A DNA stretch of 64,000 nucleotides from Micromonospora sp. NBC_01740 (GTDB taxonomy: Bacteria > Actinomycetota > Actinomycetes > Mycobacteriales > Micromonosporaceae). The DNA is taken from positions 1,054,001 through 1,118,000 of the forward strand of contig NZ_CP109150.1 of assembly GCF_035920365.1 (NCBI RefSeq), in the 5' to 3' direction. Positions within the stretch are counted from its first letter, which is position 1; each line of letters opens with the position of its first letter. Position numbers and translations under genes: made by a program. Of this stretch, positions 8,674-17,559 are shown one piece after another. Under the pieces are notes generated by a model, which saw nothing but the letters and a program-made list of their open reading frames with translations, was not told the origin of the DNA and did no database searches.

Positions 8674-9324
8674 TCAGGCGGTGTAGCCGCGGGTGGCGAT
8701 CCAGTCGGCGAGGTTGTCGACGCTCATCCGGTAGGAGGCCTGGTCGGGGTTGGCGGAGTCGGCGATGGTGACGGTGTTGCCGTTGTCGCGGTAGCCGACG
8801 ACGCTGATGTAGTGCCCGCCCTCGAAGGAGTGGGTGGTGCCGTCGGTGTCGGTGGCGGTGCCGGCGATGTTGGCGACCACGGCGTGGCCTTCGTCGATGG
8901 CGGTGACGATGTCGCCGCGCAGCTTGTCGGTCTGCTTGTCGTCGGCCTTGGCGCCGGGGATCTCCACCGACTGGTAGGCGTCCTTGCCGCTCTCCTTGTT
9001 CAGGACGGGGGTGATGTCGTTGATGGAGTTGGTGCCGGCTTCGGTGGTGCCCATGCGCTGGGCCATGCCGTCGACGTCGATGTTCTTGCCCTGCACGCTG
9101 AGGGCGTTGCGGGCGGCGGCGGGGCCGCAGTAGTAGAAGTTCGGCTGTGCCTCGTAGCGCACGCCCAGCTCCCGCTCGCCACCCTTGCGGTCCTGTGCGA
9201 CCGAGGCCGACACGGGCGTGGTGGGGGCGGCGAGGGCGGTGGTGACGGGGCCGGCGATGGCGCCGCCGGTGAAGGCGAGCCCGGCAGCGGTCAGAGCGGT
9301 CTTACGCAGAATGTCGGTACGCAT
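8674..9324 (-). CDS. Secreted C39-family peptidase-like protein
   Basis: A 216-residue exported protein. The signal peptide has basic MRTDILRK, a hydrophobic core and an Ala-rich cleavage region near residues 30-33. The mature part is a papain-like C39_2 domain: oxyanion Gln60, nucleophile Cys66 in NFYYCGPAAARNAL, His171 in GGHYISVVGY and Asp189 in IADSAN. It has no ABC or membrane domain, so it is a free extracellular cysteine hydrolase rather than a bacteriocin exporter. ATG 9324 is chosen for the signal peptide and GAAAGG 10 nt upstream. Substrate is unknown; peptides or the cell wall are possible. Confidence 0.8.
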   Translation of the reverse strand: MRTDILRKTALTAAGLAFTGGAIAGPVTTALAAPTTPVSASVAQDRKGGERELGVRYEAQPNFYYCGPAAARNALSVQGKNIDVDGMAQRMGTTEAGTNSINDITPVLNKESGKDAYQSVEIPGAKADDKQTDKLRGDIVTAIDEGHAVVANIAGTATDTDGTTHSFEGGHYISVVGYRDNGNTVTIADSANPDQASYRMSVDNLADWIATRGYTA

Positions 9325-9829
9325 GATGGCAGCACCTTTCGATCGGGGGTACGCGACACACACCGCGGGGGACGGGTGGCGTCGCGGGCTGAGGGAAAGG
9401 TCGAACCAGGTACGCCCTCGACGAGAGGGTGGGGCGCGTCCGGGGGGATGTAACGACACGGGCCCGGCCGGCATTCCCACCGGCGACCCCGGCCATCCCG
9501 GAGGGCTCAGGGGTGGGGCCCGGGGTTACGCGCTCACGGTGGTTACAACGACCCGGCCCCCCGACCCATGCCCACCGGGCGCGTGACCGAGGCCACCACA
9601 AACCCCCAGCAAACGGACGGATTATCTGATCGGCCCCGCCACCGACGCCGCCCACGAACCGGACGCGCGCCCCAGACCGGCCGTCACTTCCGCCGAGCGC
9701 GCCGTGCGCCGGGCCGTCACCTGCCGGAGCTTCCGGAGCCCGCCCGGCACTCGCCGACGCTACCGACGACCGGACGCCTCAGTCGGGGATGCCGGCGTGG
9801 ACGTCGGTCACGGCGGCGTTGACGGCGGG
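9325..9829. other. Gene-free region upstream of C39 protease
   Basis: About 500 bp with no convincing coding potential. On the minus strand it forms the leader and promoter region of the protease gene. Short repeated GTCGTTGTAAC and GTGTCGTTACA segments (around 9447-9457 and 9541-9551) flank GC-rich hairpins, so a structured leader is possible, but no known riboswitch is recognised. Confidence 0.4.
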
Positions 9830-9900
9830 CGATCATGCAGGTGTGGTGGTGCGTAAAACGCCTGAATGGGCAGTTACCCGGCACCACGACTGCATGATCG
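9830..9900. repeat. Large intergenic palindrome
   Basis: CGATCATGCAG (9830-9840) pairs perfectly with CTGCATGATCG (9890-9900). Inside these arms GTGGTG (9843-9848) pairs with CACCAC (9882-9887). The 33-nt centre holds a small GCGT-AAA-ACGC hairpin. The arms are AT-richer than the surroundings. This is the architecture of a REP-like or miniature palindromic element. It has no gene and sits between the protease and clpC transcription units. Confidence 0.7.
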
Positions 9901-10009
9901 GCGCGGGCAGGGGGTGGCGAGGGTGGCCGCGGGCAGGGGTGGCGGGGGTGGCCGGGCGCGGGGCGGGCGGGGGTGTGGGGGGCCGGTGAGCGGGGGTGGG
10001 TGGAAAGAA
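9901..10009. repeat. G-rich low-complexity tract
   Basis: Runs of GGGTGG and GGGCGGG repeated for about 100 nt on the plus strand, without coding features. It separates the palindrome from the clpC terminator. Four-stranded G structures are possible on the plus strand. Confidence 0.55.
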
Positions 10010-10047
10010 GGCGGCGGCCCGGTGGCTGGTGCCACCGGGCCGCCGCC
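10010..10047 (-). terminator. clpC intrinsic terminator
   Basis: A perfect 17-bp stem (10010-10026 with 10031-10047) with a 4-nt loop, followed on the minus strand by TTCTTTCC. It begins 17 nt after the clpC stop. Confidence 0.85.
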
Positions 10048-10064
10048 CTCGTGCTGTTTCGGTC

Positions 10065-12596
10065 CTACTCGTCCGCGCCTGCGGCGGCGGTGCCACCGAG
10101 GTCGGCCGGGACGGCGTCCGGCACGGTGGCCGGCCGGTCCGCGCCCGTGAAGATGAGCTTGGACTTGTCGATGTCCTCCGGATCGCCCTCGCAGTCCACC
10201 ACCACGATCTGACCCGGGATCAGCTCGTTGAAGAGGATCCGCTCGGACAGGTTGTCCTCGATGTCGCGCTGGATCGTGCGACGCAGCGGACGCGCACCGA
10301 GGACCGGGTCGAAGCCCTTCTTCGCCAGGTACTTCTTGGCGTTGTCGGTCAGCTCCAGACCCATGTCCTTGTTCCGCAGCTGGCCCTCGATCCGCTGGAT
10401 CATGATGTCGACGATCGACAGGATCTCCAGCTGACGCAGCTGGTGGAAGACGATGGTGTCGTCGATCCGGTTGAGGAACTCAGGCCGGAAGTGCTGCTTG
10501 AGCTCGTCGTTGACCTTCTGCTTCATCCGGTCGTAGTTGGACTCGGAGTCCTCCGACGCCTGGAAACCGAGCGAGACCGCCTTGGCGACGTCGCGGGTGC
10601 CCAGGTTGGTGGTCAGGATGATGACCGTGTTCTTGAAGTCCACGATCCGGCCCTGACCGTCGGTGAGCCGACCGTCCTCCAGGATCTGGAGCAGCGTGTT
10701 GAACACGTCCGGGTGGGCCTTCTCGATCTCGTCGAAGAGGACCACCGAGAACGGCCGACGCCGCACCTTCTCGGTCAGCTGGCCGCCCTCGTCGTAGCCG
10801 ACGTAGCCGGGAGGGGCACCCACCAGCCGGGAGACCGTGTAGCGGTCGTGGAACTCGGACATGTCCAGCTGGATGAGGGCGTCCTCGCTGCCGAACAGGA
10901 ACTCGGCGAGCGCCTTGGAGAGCTCGGTCTTACCGACACCGGACGGGCCGGCGAAGATGAACGAGCCCGACGGACGCTTCGGGTCCTTCAGGCCGGCCCG
11001 GGTACGCCGGATCGCCTTCGAGACCGCCTTGACCGCGTCCTCCTGGCCGATGACGCGCTTGTGCAGCTCGTCCTCCATGCGCAGCAGGCGCGAGGTCTCC
11101 TCCTCGGTCAGCTTGTAGACCGGGATGCCGGTCCAGTTGCCGAGCACCTCGGCGATCTGCTCGTCGTCGACCTCGCTGACGACGTCCAGGTCACCGGCCT
11201 TCCACTCCTTCTCCCGCTGGGCCTTCTGGCCGAGGAGCTGCTTCTCCTTGTCGCGCAGCTGGGCGGCGCGCTCGAAGTCCTGCGCGTCGATCGCGGACTC
11301 CTTGTCGCGACGCACCTGGGCGATGCGCTCGTCGAAGTCGCGCAGGTCCGGCGGCGCGGTCATCCGGCGGATCCGCATCCGGGCGCCGGCCTCGTCGATC
11401 AGGTCGATCGCCTTGTCCGGCAGGAAGCGGTCGGAGATGTACCGGTCGGCCAGCGTCGCGGCGGCCACGAGAGCCGCGTCGGTGATGCTGACCCGGTGGT
11501 GCGCCTCGTAGCGGTCGCGCAGGCCCTTGAGGATCTCGATGGTGTGGGCCAGCGACGGCTCACCCACCTGGATCGGCTGGAAGCGGCGCTCGAGGGCGGC
11601 GTCCTTCTCCAGGTGCTTGCGGTATTCGTCGAGCGTGGTCGCGCCGATGGTCTGCAGCTCGCCACGGGCCAGCATCGGCTTGAGGATGCTCGCCGCGTCG
11701 ATCGCGCCCTCGGCGGCACCCGCGCCGACCAGGGTGTGGATCTCGTCGATGAAGAGGATGATGTCGCCGCGGGTGCGGATCTCCTTGAGCACCTTCTTGA
11801 GGCGCTCCTCGAAGTCACCGCGGTAGCGGGAACCGGCGACCAGGGCACCGAGGTCGAGGGTGTAGAGCTGCTTGTCCTTCAGCGTCTCGGGCACCTCGCC
11901 CTTGATGATCTTCTGGGACAGCCCCTCCACCACGGCGGTCTTGCCGACGCCGGGCTCACCGATCAGGACCGGGTTGTTCTTGGTGCGGCGGGAGAGGACC
12001 TGCATGACCCGCTCGATTTCCTTCTCGCGCCCGATGACCGGGTCGAGCTTGCCCTCGCGGGCGGCCTGGGTCAGGTTGCGGCCGAACTGGTCCAGCACGA
12101 GGCTGGTGGACGGTGCGGCCTCGCCCGGCGTGGCGCCCGCCGCGGCCGGCTCCTTGCCCTGGTAGCCGGAGAGCAGCTGGATCACCTGCTGGCGGACCCG
12201 GTTGAGGTCGGCGCCGAGCTTGACCAGCACCTGGGCGGCGACGCCCTCGCCCTCGCGGATCAGGCCGAGCAGGATGTGCTCCGTGCCGATGTAGTTGTGG
12301 CCGAGCTGCAGCGCCTCGCGCAGCGACAGCTCCAGCACCTTCTTGGCCCGCGGCGTGAACGGGATGTGCCCGCTCGGCGCCTGCTGACCCTGGCCGATGA
12401 TCTCCTCGACCTGCTGCCGCACACCCTCCAGGGAGATGCCGAGGCTCTCCAGAGCCTTGGCGGCGACGCCCTCACCCTCGTGGATCAGGCCCAGCAGGAT
12501 GTGTTCCGTACCGATGTAGTTGTGGTTGAGCATCCGGGCCTCTTCTTGGGCCAGGACGACAACCCGTCGCGCTCGGTCGGTGAACCGCTCGAACAT
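10065..12596 (-). CDS. clpC: ATP-dependent Clp protease ATPase subunit ClpC
   Basis: ClpC (843 residues) is a class I Hsp100 unfoldase that feeds substrates to ClpP. Two Clp N-terminal repeats occupy residues 1-145. The first AAA+ domain has Walker A GEPGVGKT at 213-220. A UVR/M-domain coiled coil follows ([22 protein letters not shown]). The second AAA+ domain carries GPSGVGKTE near 555, then the D2-small domain. Start ATG 12596 matches the family's [11 protein letters not shown] and is preceded by GAGGAG. As in mycobacteria it sits downstream of lsr2 and lysS. It ends with a strong terminator. Confidence 0.98.
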   Translation of the reverse strand: MFERFTDRARRVVVLAQEEARMLNHNYIGTEHILLGLIHEGEGVAAKALESLGISLEGVRQQVEEIIGQGQQAPSGHIPFTPRAKKVLELSLREALQLGHNYIGTEHILLGLIREGEGVAAQVLVKLGADLNRVRQQVIQLLSGYQGKEPAAAGATPGEAAPSTSLVLDQFGRNLTQAAREGKLDPVIGREKEIERVMQVLSRRTKNNPVLIGEPGVGKTAVVEGLSQKIIKGEVPETLKDKQLYTLDLGALVAGSRYRGDFEERLKKVLKEIRTRGDIILFIDEIHTLVGAGAAEGAIDAASILKPMLARGELQTIGATTLDEYRKHLEKDAALERRFQPIQVGEPSLAHTIEILKGLRDRYEAHHRVSITDAALVAAATLADRYISDRFLPDKAIDLIDEAGARMRIRRMTAPPDLRDFDERIAQVRRDKESAIDAQDFERAAQLRDKEKQLLGQKAQREKEWKAGDLDVVSEVDDEQIAEVLGNWTGIPVYKLTEEETSRLLRMEDELHKRVIGQEDAVKAVSKAIRRTRAGLKDPKRPSGSFIFAGPSGVGKTELSKALAEFLFGSEDALIQLDMSEFHDRYTVSRLVGAPPGYVGYDEGGQLTEKVRRRPFSVVLFDEIEKAHPDVFNTLLQILEDGRLTDGQGRIVDFKNTVIILTTNLGTRDVAKAVSLGFQASEDSESNYDRMKQKVNDELKQHFRPEFLNRIDDTIVFHQLRQLEILSIVDIMIQRIEGQLRNKDMGLELTDNAKKYLAKKGFDPVLGARPLRRTIQRDIEDNLSERILFNELIPGQIVVVDCEGDPEDIDKSKLIFTGADRPATVPDAVPADLGGTAAAGADE

Positions 12597-13057
12597 GCCC
12601 TCGTGCTCCTCACGTGCCGTGCGCACTCGATCTTGATGGTCAAGAAGTCGTGGCGGGGCCGGTGCGCGGACGACCGGGACGGGCGTCCGTGCCTCCTTAC
12701 TCTATCGCCGCGGACCGACTCCGCTGAGGTCGTGTGTCCCCGTCGGAAGCCGTGTACGCGTCGTTTTGCACAACCGTCCGCGCTCAGGGGGTGTTCCGGT
12801 ACCCCTGCCTGTACGCGCAGAGCGAAATTCGACCCCGGTCCCGGACCCGTCGTGCGGGTCGCGCCGGTGCCGACGCGGCCCGGATCCGAGCCGTTCGGGA
12901 GTTGTCCACAGGCTGTGGACAGACTCTCCACCGGCTGTGGACAACGACCGTCGGGACGGAATTCTTCCCCCTCGGACGCGACCCGGGGCGGATACGGCGA
13001 CGCCGGCCCGGAGTCGTGCTCCGGCCCGGCGTCGGTGTCGCCCGTCGGCGGTCTCGG
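12597..13057. other. clpC upstream region
   Basis: A 461-bp gap between lsr2 and clpC, both on the minus strand, so it holds the clpC promoter and leader. Visible elements are an imperfect inverted repeat near 12785-12807 (CAGGGGGT ... ACCCCTG) that could be an operator, and the DnaA-box cluster at 12902-12944. No coding sequence is supported. Confidence 0.5.
12902..12944. promoter_or_regulatory. Cluster of three DnaA boxes
   Basis: TTGTCCACA (12902-12910) is followed by TGTGGACAG (12914-12922) and TGTGGACAA (12936-12944), both on the opposite strand. All fit the high-GC actinobacterial DnaA box TTGTCCACA with at most one change. Together they form a near-palindrome about 300 bp upstream of clpC. 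It could titrate DnaA or regulate clpC. Confidence 0.6.
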
Positions 13058-13408
13058 TCAGTGACCGGCCTTCGCGTGGTACTCGTCGACGATCTCCTGG
13101 GGGATCCGGCCCCGGTCGGAGATGTCCTTGCCGGCCTTCTTGGCCCAGGCGCGGATCGCCTTGTTCTGCTCCCGGTCGGCGGTGGCGCCACCCCGGCCGC
13201 GCGCGGCCCGGCCGCCGACGACGACGCCGCCCCTGCCCACCTTGGTGCCGTGGGCGATGTACGAGGCGAATACGTCGCGCAATTTCTCGGCGTTGGAGCT
13301 AGACAGGTCGATCTCGTACTGAACGCCGTCGAGCGCGAACTTGACCGTCTCGTCAGCGTCCCCGCCGTCCAGGTCATCGACCAGCTTATGAATGATCTGC
13401 TTGGCCAC
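13058..13408 (-). CDS. lsr2: Lsr2 nucleoid-associated protein
   Basis: Lsr2 is an H-NS-like xenogeneic silencer that bridges AT-rich DNA. At 116 residues it has the full family layout: an N-terminal dimerisation domain (VDDLDGG..ADETVKFALDGVQYEIDL), a Gly/Arg-rich linker, and a C-terminal DNA-binding domain with the AT-hook-like RGR at residues 99-101 in DRGRIPQEIVDEYH. GTG 13408 is preferred over ATG 13417 because AAGGA then lies 9 nt upstream and the N-terminus matches family members. It lies between lysS and clpC as in M. tuberculosis. Confidence 0.96.
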   Translation of the reverse strand: MAKQIIHKLVDDLDGGDADETVKFALDGVQYEIDLSSSNAEKLRDVFASYIAHGTKVGRGGVVVGGRAARGRGGATADREQNKAIRAWAKKAGKDISDRGRIPQEIVDEYHAKAGH

Positions 13409-13452
13409 GTCCCACATTCCTTTCGAGCAGGGTGCTCCTGCAAACTGTAAGC

Positions 13453-13483
13453 ACAATAACCCGCGCGGCGCTTGCCGCGTCAA
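13453..13483 (-). promoter_or_regulatory. Probable lsr2 promoter
   Basis: On the minus strand TTGACG (13478-13483) is followed after 19 nt by TATTGT (13453-13458), a good vegetative promoter about 45 nt before the lsr2 start. The region is less GC-rich than its neighbours. Confidence 0.6.
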
Positions 13484-13517
13484 TAGGATGCGGTAACGAC
13501 CCGGTGGAGATGCGCGG

Positions 13518-15026
13518 CTACTCCGGGCGAACCAGGGGGAAGAGGATGGTTTCCCGAATTCCCAGGCCGGTGAGCGCCATCAAGAGCCGGTCGATTCCCA
13601 TTCCCATACCCCCGGCCGGCGGCATTCCGTACTCCATCGCCCGGAGAAAGTCCTCGTCCAGCCGCATGGCCTCGTCGTCGCCGCGGGCGCCGAGCTGGGC
13701 CTGGGCCACCAGCCGCTCCCGCTGCACCACCGGGTCCACCAGCTCGGAGTACGCGGTCCCCAGCTCGAAACCGAGCACGTAGAGGTCCCACTTCTCGGCC
13801 AGCCCGGGCTCGCTGCGGTGCGCCCGGGTCAGCGGGCTCGTCTCCTCCGGGTAGTCGCGGACGAAGGTGGGCGCCTGGAGGCTCGGCACCACCAGCTCCT
13901 CGAACAGTTCCTCCGCCAGCTTGCCCGGCCCCCACTTCGGGTCGACCGCCAAACCGACCTTGTCGGCGTACTCCACCAGGCGGGCGCGCTCGGTGCGTGC
14001 CGTGACCTCCTCGCCGAGCGCCTCGGAAAGCACCCCGAAGAGGGTCACCGAGGGCCACTCGCCGCCCAGATCGAACTCCCGGCCGTCGGCGTGCGTCACC
14101 ACGGTCGAGCCGCTGACGGCGATCGCCGCCTGCTGCACGAGATTCCGGGTCAGCTCGGCCATGGTGTCGTAGTCGCCGTACGCCTCGTATGCCTCGAGCA
14201 TCGCGAACTCGGGCGAGTGCGAAGAGTCGACACCCTCATTACGGAAGTTGCGGTTGATCTCGAAGACCCGGTCGACGCCGCCGACGACGGCCCGCTTGAG
14301 AAACAGTTCCGGCGCGATTCGCAGATACAGATCGGTGCTGAGCGCATTGCTGTGGGTCACGAATGGCCGGGCCGCCGCGCCGCCGTGCAGCAGCTGGAGC
14401 ATCGGAGTCTCCACCTCGATGAAGTCCCGGCCGTGCAGCGTCTCGCGCAGGCTGCGCACGGTCATGGCCCGGGTACGCACCATCTGGCGGGCCTGCGGCC
14501 GGACGATCAGGTCCACGTAGCGCTGCCGGACCCGCGCCTCCTCGCTCAGCGGCTTGTGTGCCACCGGCAGCGGGCGGAGCGCCTTCGCCGTCACCGCCCA
14601 CTGCTCGACCAGCACGGACAGCTCGCCGCGCCGGCTGGTGATCACCTCGCCGGTCACGCCGACGAGGTCACCGAGGTCGACCAGGCGCTTCCAGTCGTTC
14701 AGCCGGTCGGGGCCGACCCGGTCGAGGGAGAGCATGGCCTGCAACTCCGTGCCGTCGCCGTCCCGCAGGGTGGCGAAGCAGAGCTTGCCCGTGTTGCGTA
14801 CGAAGATCACCCGGCCGGTGACCGAGACCTGGTCCCCCGTGGCGGTGTCGGTGGGCAGCTCGGCGTACTTCTCGCGGATCTCGGCCAGCGTGCTGGTCCG
14901 GGGGAATCCGATGGGGTACGGCTCGACGCCCTCGGCGAGCATCCGGTCCCGCTTCTCCCGGCGGACCTTCATCTGCTCGGGAAGGTCGTCGGCGGGATCG
15001 ACTGGCACGGGGTTCTGCTCGGTCAC
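13518..15026 (-). CDS. lysS: Lysyl-tRNA synthetase, class II
   Basis: This 502-residue enzyme charges tRNA-Lys. An OB-fold anticodon-binding domain occupies about residues 60-150. The class II catalytic core carries motif 2 [11 protein letters not shown] near residue 255 and motif 3 [15 protein letters not shown] near the C-terminus. Length and motifs are complete and no membrane domain is fused, so this is the housekeeping type rather than the mycobacterial LysX type. The gene precedes lsr2 in the same direction, with the lsr2 promoter between them. Confidence 0.97.
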   Translation of the reverse strand: MTEQNPVPVDPADDLPEQMKVRREKRDRMLAEGVEPYPIGFPRTSTLAEIREKYAELPTDTATGDQVSVTGRVIFVRNTGKLCFATLRDGDGTELQAMLSLDRVGPDRLNDWKRLVDLGDLVGVTGEVITSRRGELSVLVEQWAVTAKALRPLPVAHKPLSEEARVRQRYVDLIVRPQARQMVRTRAMTVRSLRETLHGRDFIEVETPMLQLLHGGAAARPFVTHSNALSTDLYLRIAPELFLKRAVVGGVDRVFEINRNFRNEGVDSSHSPEFAMLEAYEAYGDYDTMAELTRNLVQQAAIAVSGSTVVTHADGREFDLGGEWPSVTLFGVLSEALGEEVTARTERARLVEYADKVGLAVDPKWGPGKLAEELFEELVVPSLQAPTFVRDYPEETSPLTRAHRSEPGLAEKWDLYVLGFELGTAYSELVDPVVQRERLVAQAQLGARGDDEAMRLDEDFLRAMEYGMPPAGGMGMGIDRLLMALTGLGIRETILFPLVRPE

Positions 15027-15104
15027 GGCACGCTTCCTCAGAAGGAGATTTCGGGCGGGGTCAGGCCCCGAGCGTACTCAAGGCCCCAGCGAGGCGTTAC
15101 GGGA

Positions 15105-15110
15105 TAACCT
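15105..15110 (+). promoter_or_regulatory. -10 element of a leaderless methyltransferase gene
   Basis: TAACCT ends 7 nt before ATG 15118 and there is no ribosome-binding site, predicting a leaderless mRNA. Confidence 0.4.
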
Positions 15111-15117
15111 GCCCGCC

Positions 15118-15858
15118 ATGACGGACCCCACTCCCGCCCTGTCGTTCGGGGTCGCCGCACGCGAGTACGACCGGTTTCGACCCCGCTATCCGGAGGCCGC
15201 CCTGCGGTGGGCGCTCGCCGGGGTGGAGGCGCCCGCCCGCGTCGCCGACCTGGGAGCCGGCACCGGCATCCTCACCCGGGGCGTGCTCGCTCTCGGCCAC
15301 GAGGTGGTGCCCGTGGAGCCGGACCCCGCGATGCGCGCCCAACTGGAGGTAGCCACCCCGGGCACGACTGCCCTGGCCGGCAGCGCCGAGGCGGTGCCGC
15401 TGCCCGACGGCACGGCCGACGCGGTGCTCGTCGGGCAGGCGTACCACTGGTTCGACCGGGAGCGGGCGCACGCCGAGGTCGCCCGGCTGCTCCGGCCTGG
15501 CGGGACGTTCGCCCCGATCTGGAACACCCGGGACGAGCGCGTCGACTGGGTCGCCGAGTTGAGCCGGATCGCCCACCTCGGCGACAACGCGGGCAGCGTG
15601 GTGGAGAAGTACGGCGACTTCGGCTCCGCCTTCGAGCCGACGGAGCTGGGGGAATTCGCCCACACCACGACGCTCACCCCCGACGAGGTGGTCGCGATGC
15701 TGCACACCCACTCCTTCTGGCTGACCGCGTCCATCGACGAACAGGACAGGATCGACCGGGAAATCGGCGAACTCTTCGCGAGCCACCCCGACCTGGCCGG
15801 TCGGGAGTCCGTCGAACTCCCCTACCGCACGTTCGTCTTCCGCGCCCGACGCCGCTGA
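15118..15858 (+). CDS. Class I SAM-dependent methyltransferase
   Basis: A 246-residue protein of the Methyltransf_11 type. It opens with FGVAAREYDRFRPRYPEAAL, the usual helix of this family, followed by motif I VADLGAGTGILTRGVL at about residues 42-57, an acidic motif II (VVPVEPDPAMRAQL), and VGQAYHWFDRERAHAEVARLLRPGGTFAPIW. This resembles many actinobacterial enzymes related to trans-aconitate or ubiquinone-type methyltransferases; the substrate cannot be set. It is divergent from lysS and convergent with coaX, with 13 bp between stops. Confidence 0.85.
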   Translation: MTDPTPALSFGVAAREYDRFRPRYPEAALRWALAGVEAPARVADLGAGTGILTRGVLALGHEVVPVEPDPAMRAQLEVATPGTTALAGSAEAVPLPDGTADAVLVGQAYHWFDRERAHAEVARLLRPGGTFAPIWNTRDERVDWVAELSRIAHLGDNAGSVVEKYGDFGSAFEPTELGEFAHTTTLTPDEVVAMLHTHSFWLTASIDEQDRIDREIGELFASHPDLAGRESVELPYRTFVFRARRR

Positions 15859-15871
15859 GCCACCGCCACGC

Positions 15872-16630
15872 TCATAGGTTGCGCTCGTAGACCATCCGCA
15901 GGCCGATCAGGGTGATCATCGGCTCGTGATGCGTGATCGTGTGGCACTCGTTGATCACCAGCGAGGCCAGCCCGCCCGTGGCGATCACCGCGCTCACCTC
16001 GCCGATCTCCTCGATCATCCGCTCGACGATCCGGTCCACCTGCCCGGCGAAGCCGAAGTAGAGGCCGGACTGGAGGCACTCGACGGTGTTCTTGCCGATC
16101 ACCGAGCGGGGCTTGGCCGCCTCCACCTTGCGCAGCTGGGCGGCCCGGGCGGCGAGCGCGTCGAAGGAGATCTCGATGCCCGGGGCGAAGGCGCCGCCGA
16201 GGAACTCGCCCCGGGCGCTGATCACGTCGAAGTTGGTGGTGGTGCCGAAGTCCACCACGATCGACGGCCCGCCGTAGAGGGTGTACGCGGCCAGGGTGTT
16301 CACCACCCGGTCGGCGCCCACCTCCTTCGGGTTGTCGATGGCGAGCTGCACCCCCGTGCGCACGCCGGGCTCGACGATCACGCTCGGCAGGTCCGCGTAG
16401 TAGCGGGCGAGCATGTTGCGCAGCGAGCGCAGCGCGGCCGGGACCGTGGAGCAGGCCGCGACCCCGGTGATCTCGACGGCGTCCGCGGCGAGCAGGCCCC
16501 GGAACTTCAGGCCCAGCTCGTCGGCCGTCGCCCGCGCATCGGTCTTGATCCGCCAGGAGTGCACCAGCTTGTCGCCGTCGAAGGTCGCCAGCACGGTGTT
16601 GGTGTTTCCGATGTCGATGCAGAGCAGCAC
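15872..16630 (-). CDS. coaX: Type III pantothenate kinase
   Basis: CoaX phosphorylates pantothenate in the first step of CoA synthesis and is not feedback-inhibited by CoA. The 252-residue protein has the ASKHA phosphate-binding start IDIGNTNT (residues 5-12), GADRVVNTLAAYTLYG, the second phosphate motif DFGTTTNFD, and a GGLA segment near the end. It is the last gene of a minus-strand cofactor set with nadB and nadC, 32 bp after nadC, and panC/panD lie nearby, so CoA and NAD pathways are grouped. Confidence 0.96.
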   Translation of the reverse strand: MLLCIDIGNTNTVLATFDGDKLVHSWRIKTDARATADELGLKFRGLLAADAVEITGVAACSTVPAALRSLRNMLARYYADLPSVIVEPGVRTGVQLAIDNPKEVGADRVVNTLAAYTLYGGPSIVVDFGTTTNFDVISARGEFLGGAFAPGIEISFDALAARAAQLRKVEAAKPRSVIGKNTVECLQSGLYFGFAGQVDRIVERMIEEIGEVSAVIATGGLASLVINECHTITHHEPMITLIGLRMVYERNL

Positions 16631-16662
16631 GCTCGCAGCCTAGACAACGCCCGGCCGCCGGT

Positions 16663-17559
16663 TCACGCGGTGCGCAGGTCCATGGCGATGTCGAGGATCG
16701 GCGAGGAGTGCGTCAGGGCCCCGACCGACAGGAAGTCGACGCCGGTCGCCGCGTACCGCGCCGCCACGTCGAGGGTCAGCCCGCCGGTCGCCTCCAGCTC
16801 CGCCCGGTCCCCCACCAGGGCGGCCACCTCGGTGAGCATCTCCGGGGTCATGTTGTCCAGCAGCAGGAAGTCCGCCCCGGCCTCGACCGCCTCCACCGCC
16901 TCGGCGACCGTGTCCACCTCGACCTGCACGGGCACGTCCGGGAAGGTCTCCCGGACCCGGCGGAAGGCCGCCGTGATGCCGCCCGCCGCGAACTTGTGGT
17001 TGTCCTTGATCATCGCGACGTCGTGCAGGCCCATCCGCTTGTTCGTGCCGCCGCCCGCGCGGACCGCGTACTTCTCCAGGGCGCGCAGGCCCGGGGTCGT
17101 CTTGCGGGTGTCCAGCACCATCGCCTTGGTGCCGGCCAGGGCGTCCGCCCAGGCCCGGGTGTGGGTGGCCACCCCGGACATCCGGCAGAGCAGGTTGAGC
17201 GCCGTGCGCTCGGCGGTCAGCAGCAGCCGGGTGGGGCCGGTCACCGTGGCCAGCACGTCGCCGCGCGCCACCCGCTCGCCGTCGCGGGCCACCACCGACA
17301 CCTCGACCGTACGACCGGCGCCGGTCGCCTCGCCGACCAGCTCGAACACGGCCGCCGCCACGGCCAGCCCGGCCACCACGCCGTCGGCGCGGGCCACCAG
17401 GTCGGCCGTGTCGGTCTGCCCGGCCGGGATGGTGGCGACGCTGGTGACGTCCAGGAGATCCGGGCCCAGGTCCTCGGCGAGCGCGGCCTCGACCGTCCGC
17501 CGCACCTGCGCCGGATCCAGGCCGGCGTCCCGCAGTGCCCGTTCCGTCGACTCCGTCAT
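16663..17559 (-). CDS. nadC: Nicotinate-nucleotide pyrophosphorylase (carboxylating)
   Basis: NadC converts quinolinate and PRPP to nicotinate mononucleotide. The 298-residue enzyme contains LLCRMSGVATHTRAW, DTRKTTPGLRALEKYAVRAGGGTNKRMGLHDVAMIKDNH with the substrate-binding Arg/Lys residues, and the C-terminal barrel strands ending GVDFLSVGALTHSSPILDIAMDL. ATG 17559 overlaps the nadB stop in an ATGA junction, so the two are translationally coupled. The frame stays open upstream but has no family similarity. Confidence 0.97.
   Translation of the reverse strand: MTESTERALRDAGLDPAQVRRTVEAALAEDLGPDLLDVTSVATIPAGQTDTADLVARADGVVAGLAVAAAVFELVGEATGAGRTVEVSVVARDGERVARGDVLATVTGPTRLLLTAERTALNLLCRMSGVATHTRAWADALAGTKAMVLDTRKTTPGLRALEKYAVRAGGGTNKRMGLHDVAMIKDNHKFAAGGITAAFRRVRETFPDVPVQVEVDTVAEAVEAVEAGADFLLLDNMTPEMLTEVAALVGDRAELEATGGLTLDVAARYAATGVDFLSVGALTHSSPILDIAMDLRTA

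Noticed and set aside
9429..9629. 66-codon frame in the gap upstream of the C39 protease gene
   Set aside because: Arg/Pro-rich composition, no ribosome-binding site and no motif; more likely non-coding.
9325..9640. Known riboswitch (such as c-di-AMP type) in the protease leader
   Set aside because: Hairpins are present but conserved riboswitch core sequences were not recognised.
9996..13064. A plus-strand frame of more than 1000 codons across clpC
   Set aside because: It is antisense to the well-supported clpC gene and its translation is a Leu/Val/Asp-rich shadow typical of GC-rich DNA, with no domain.
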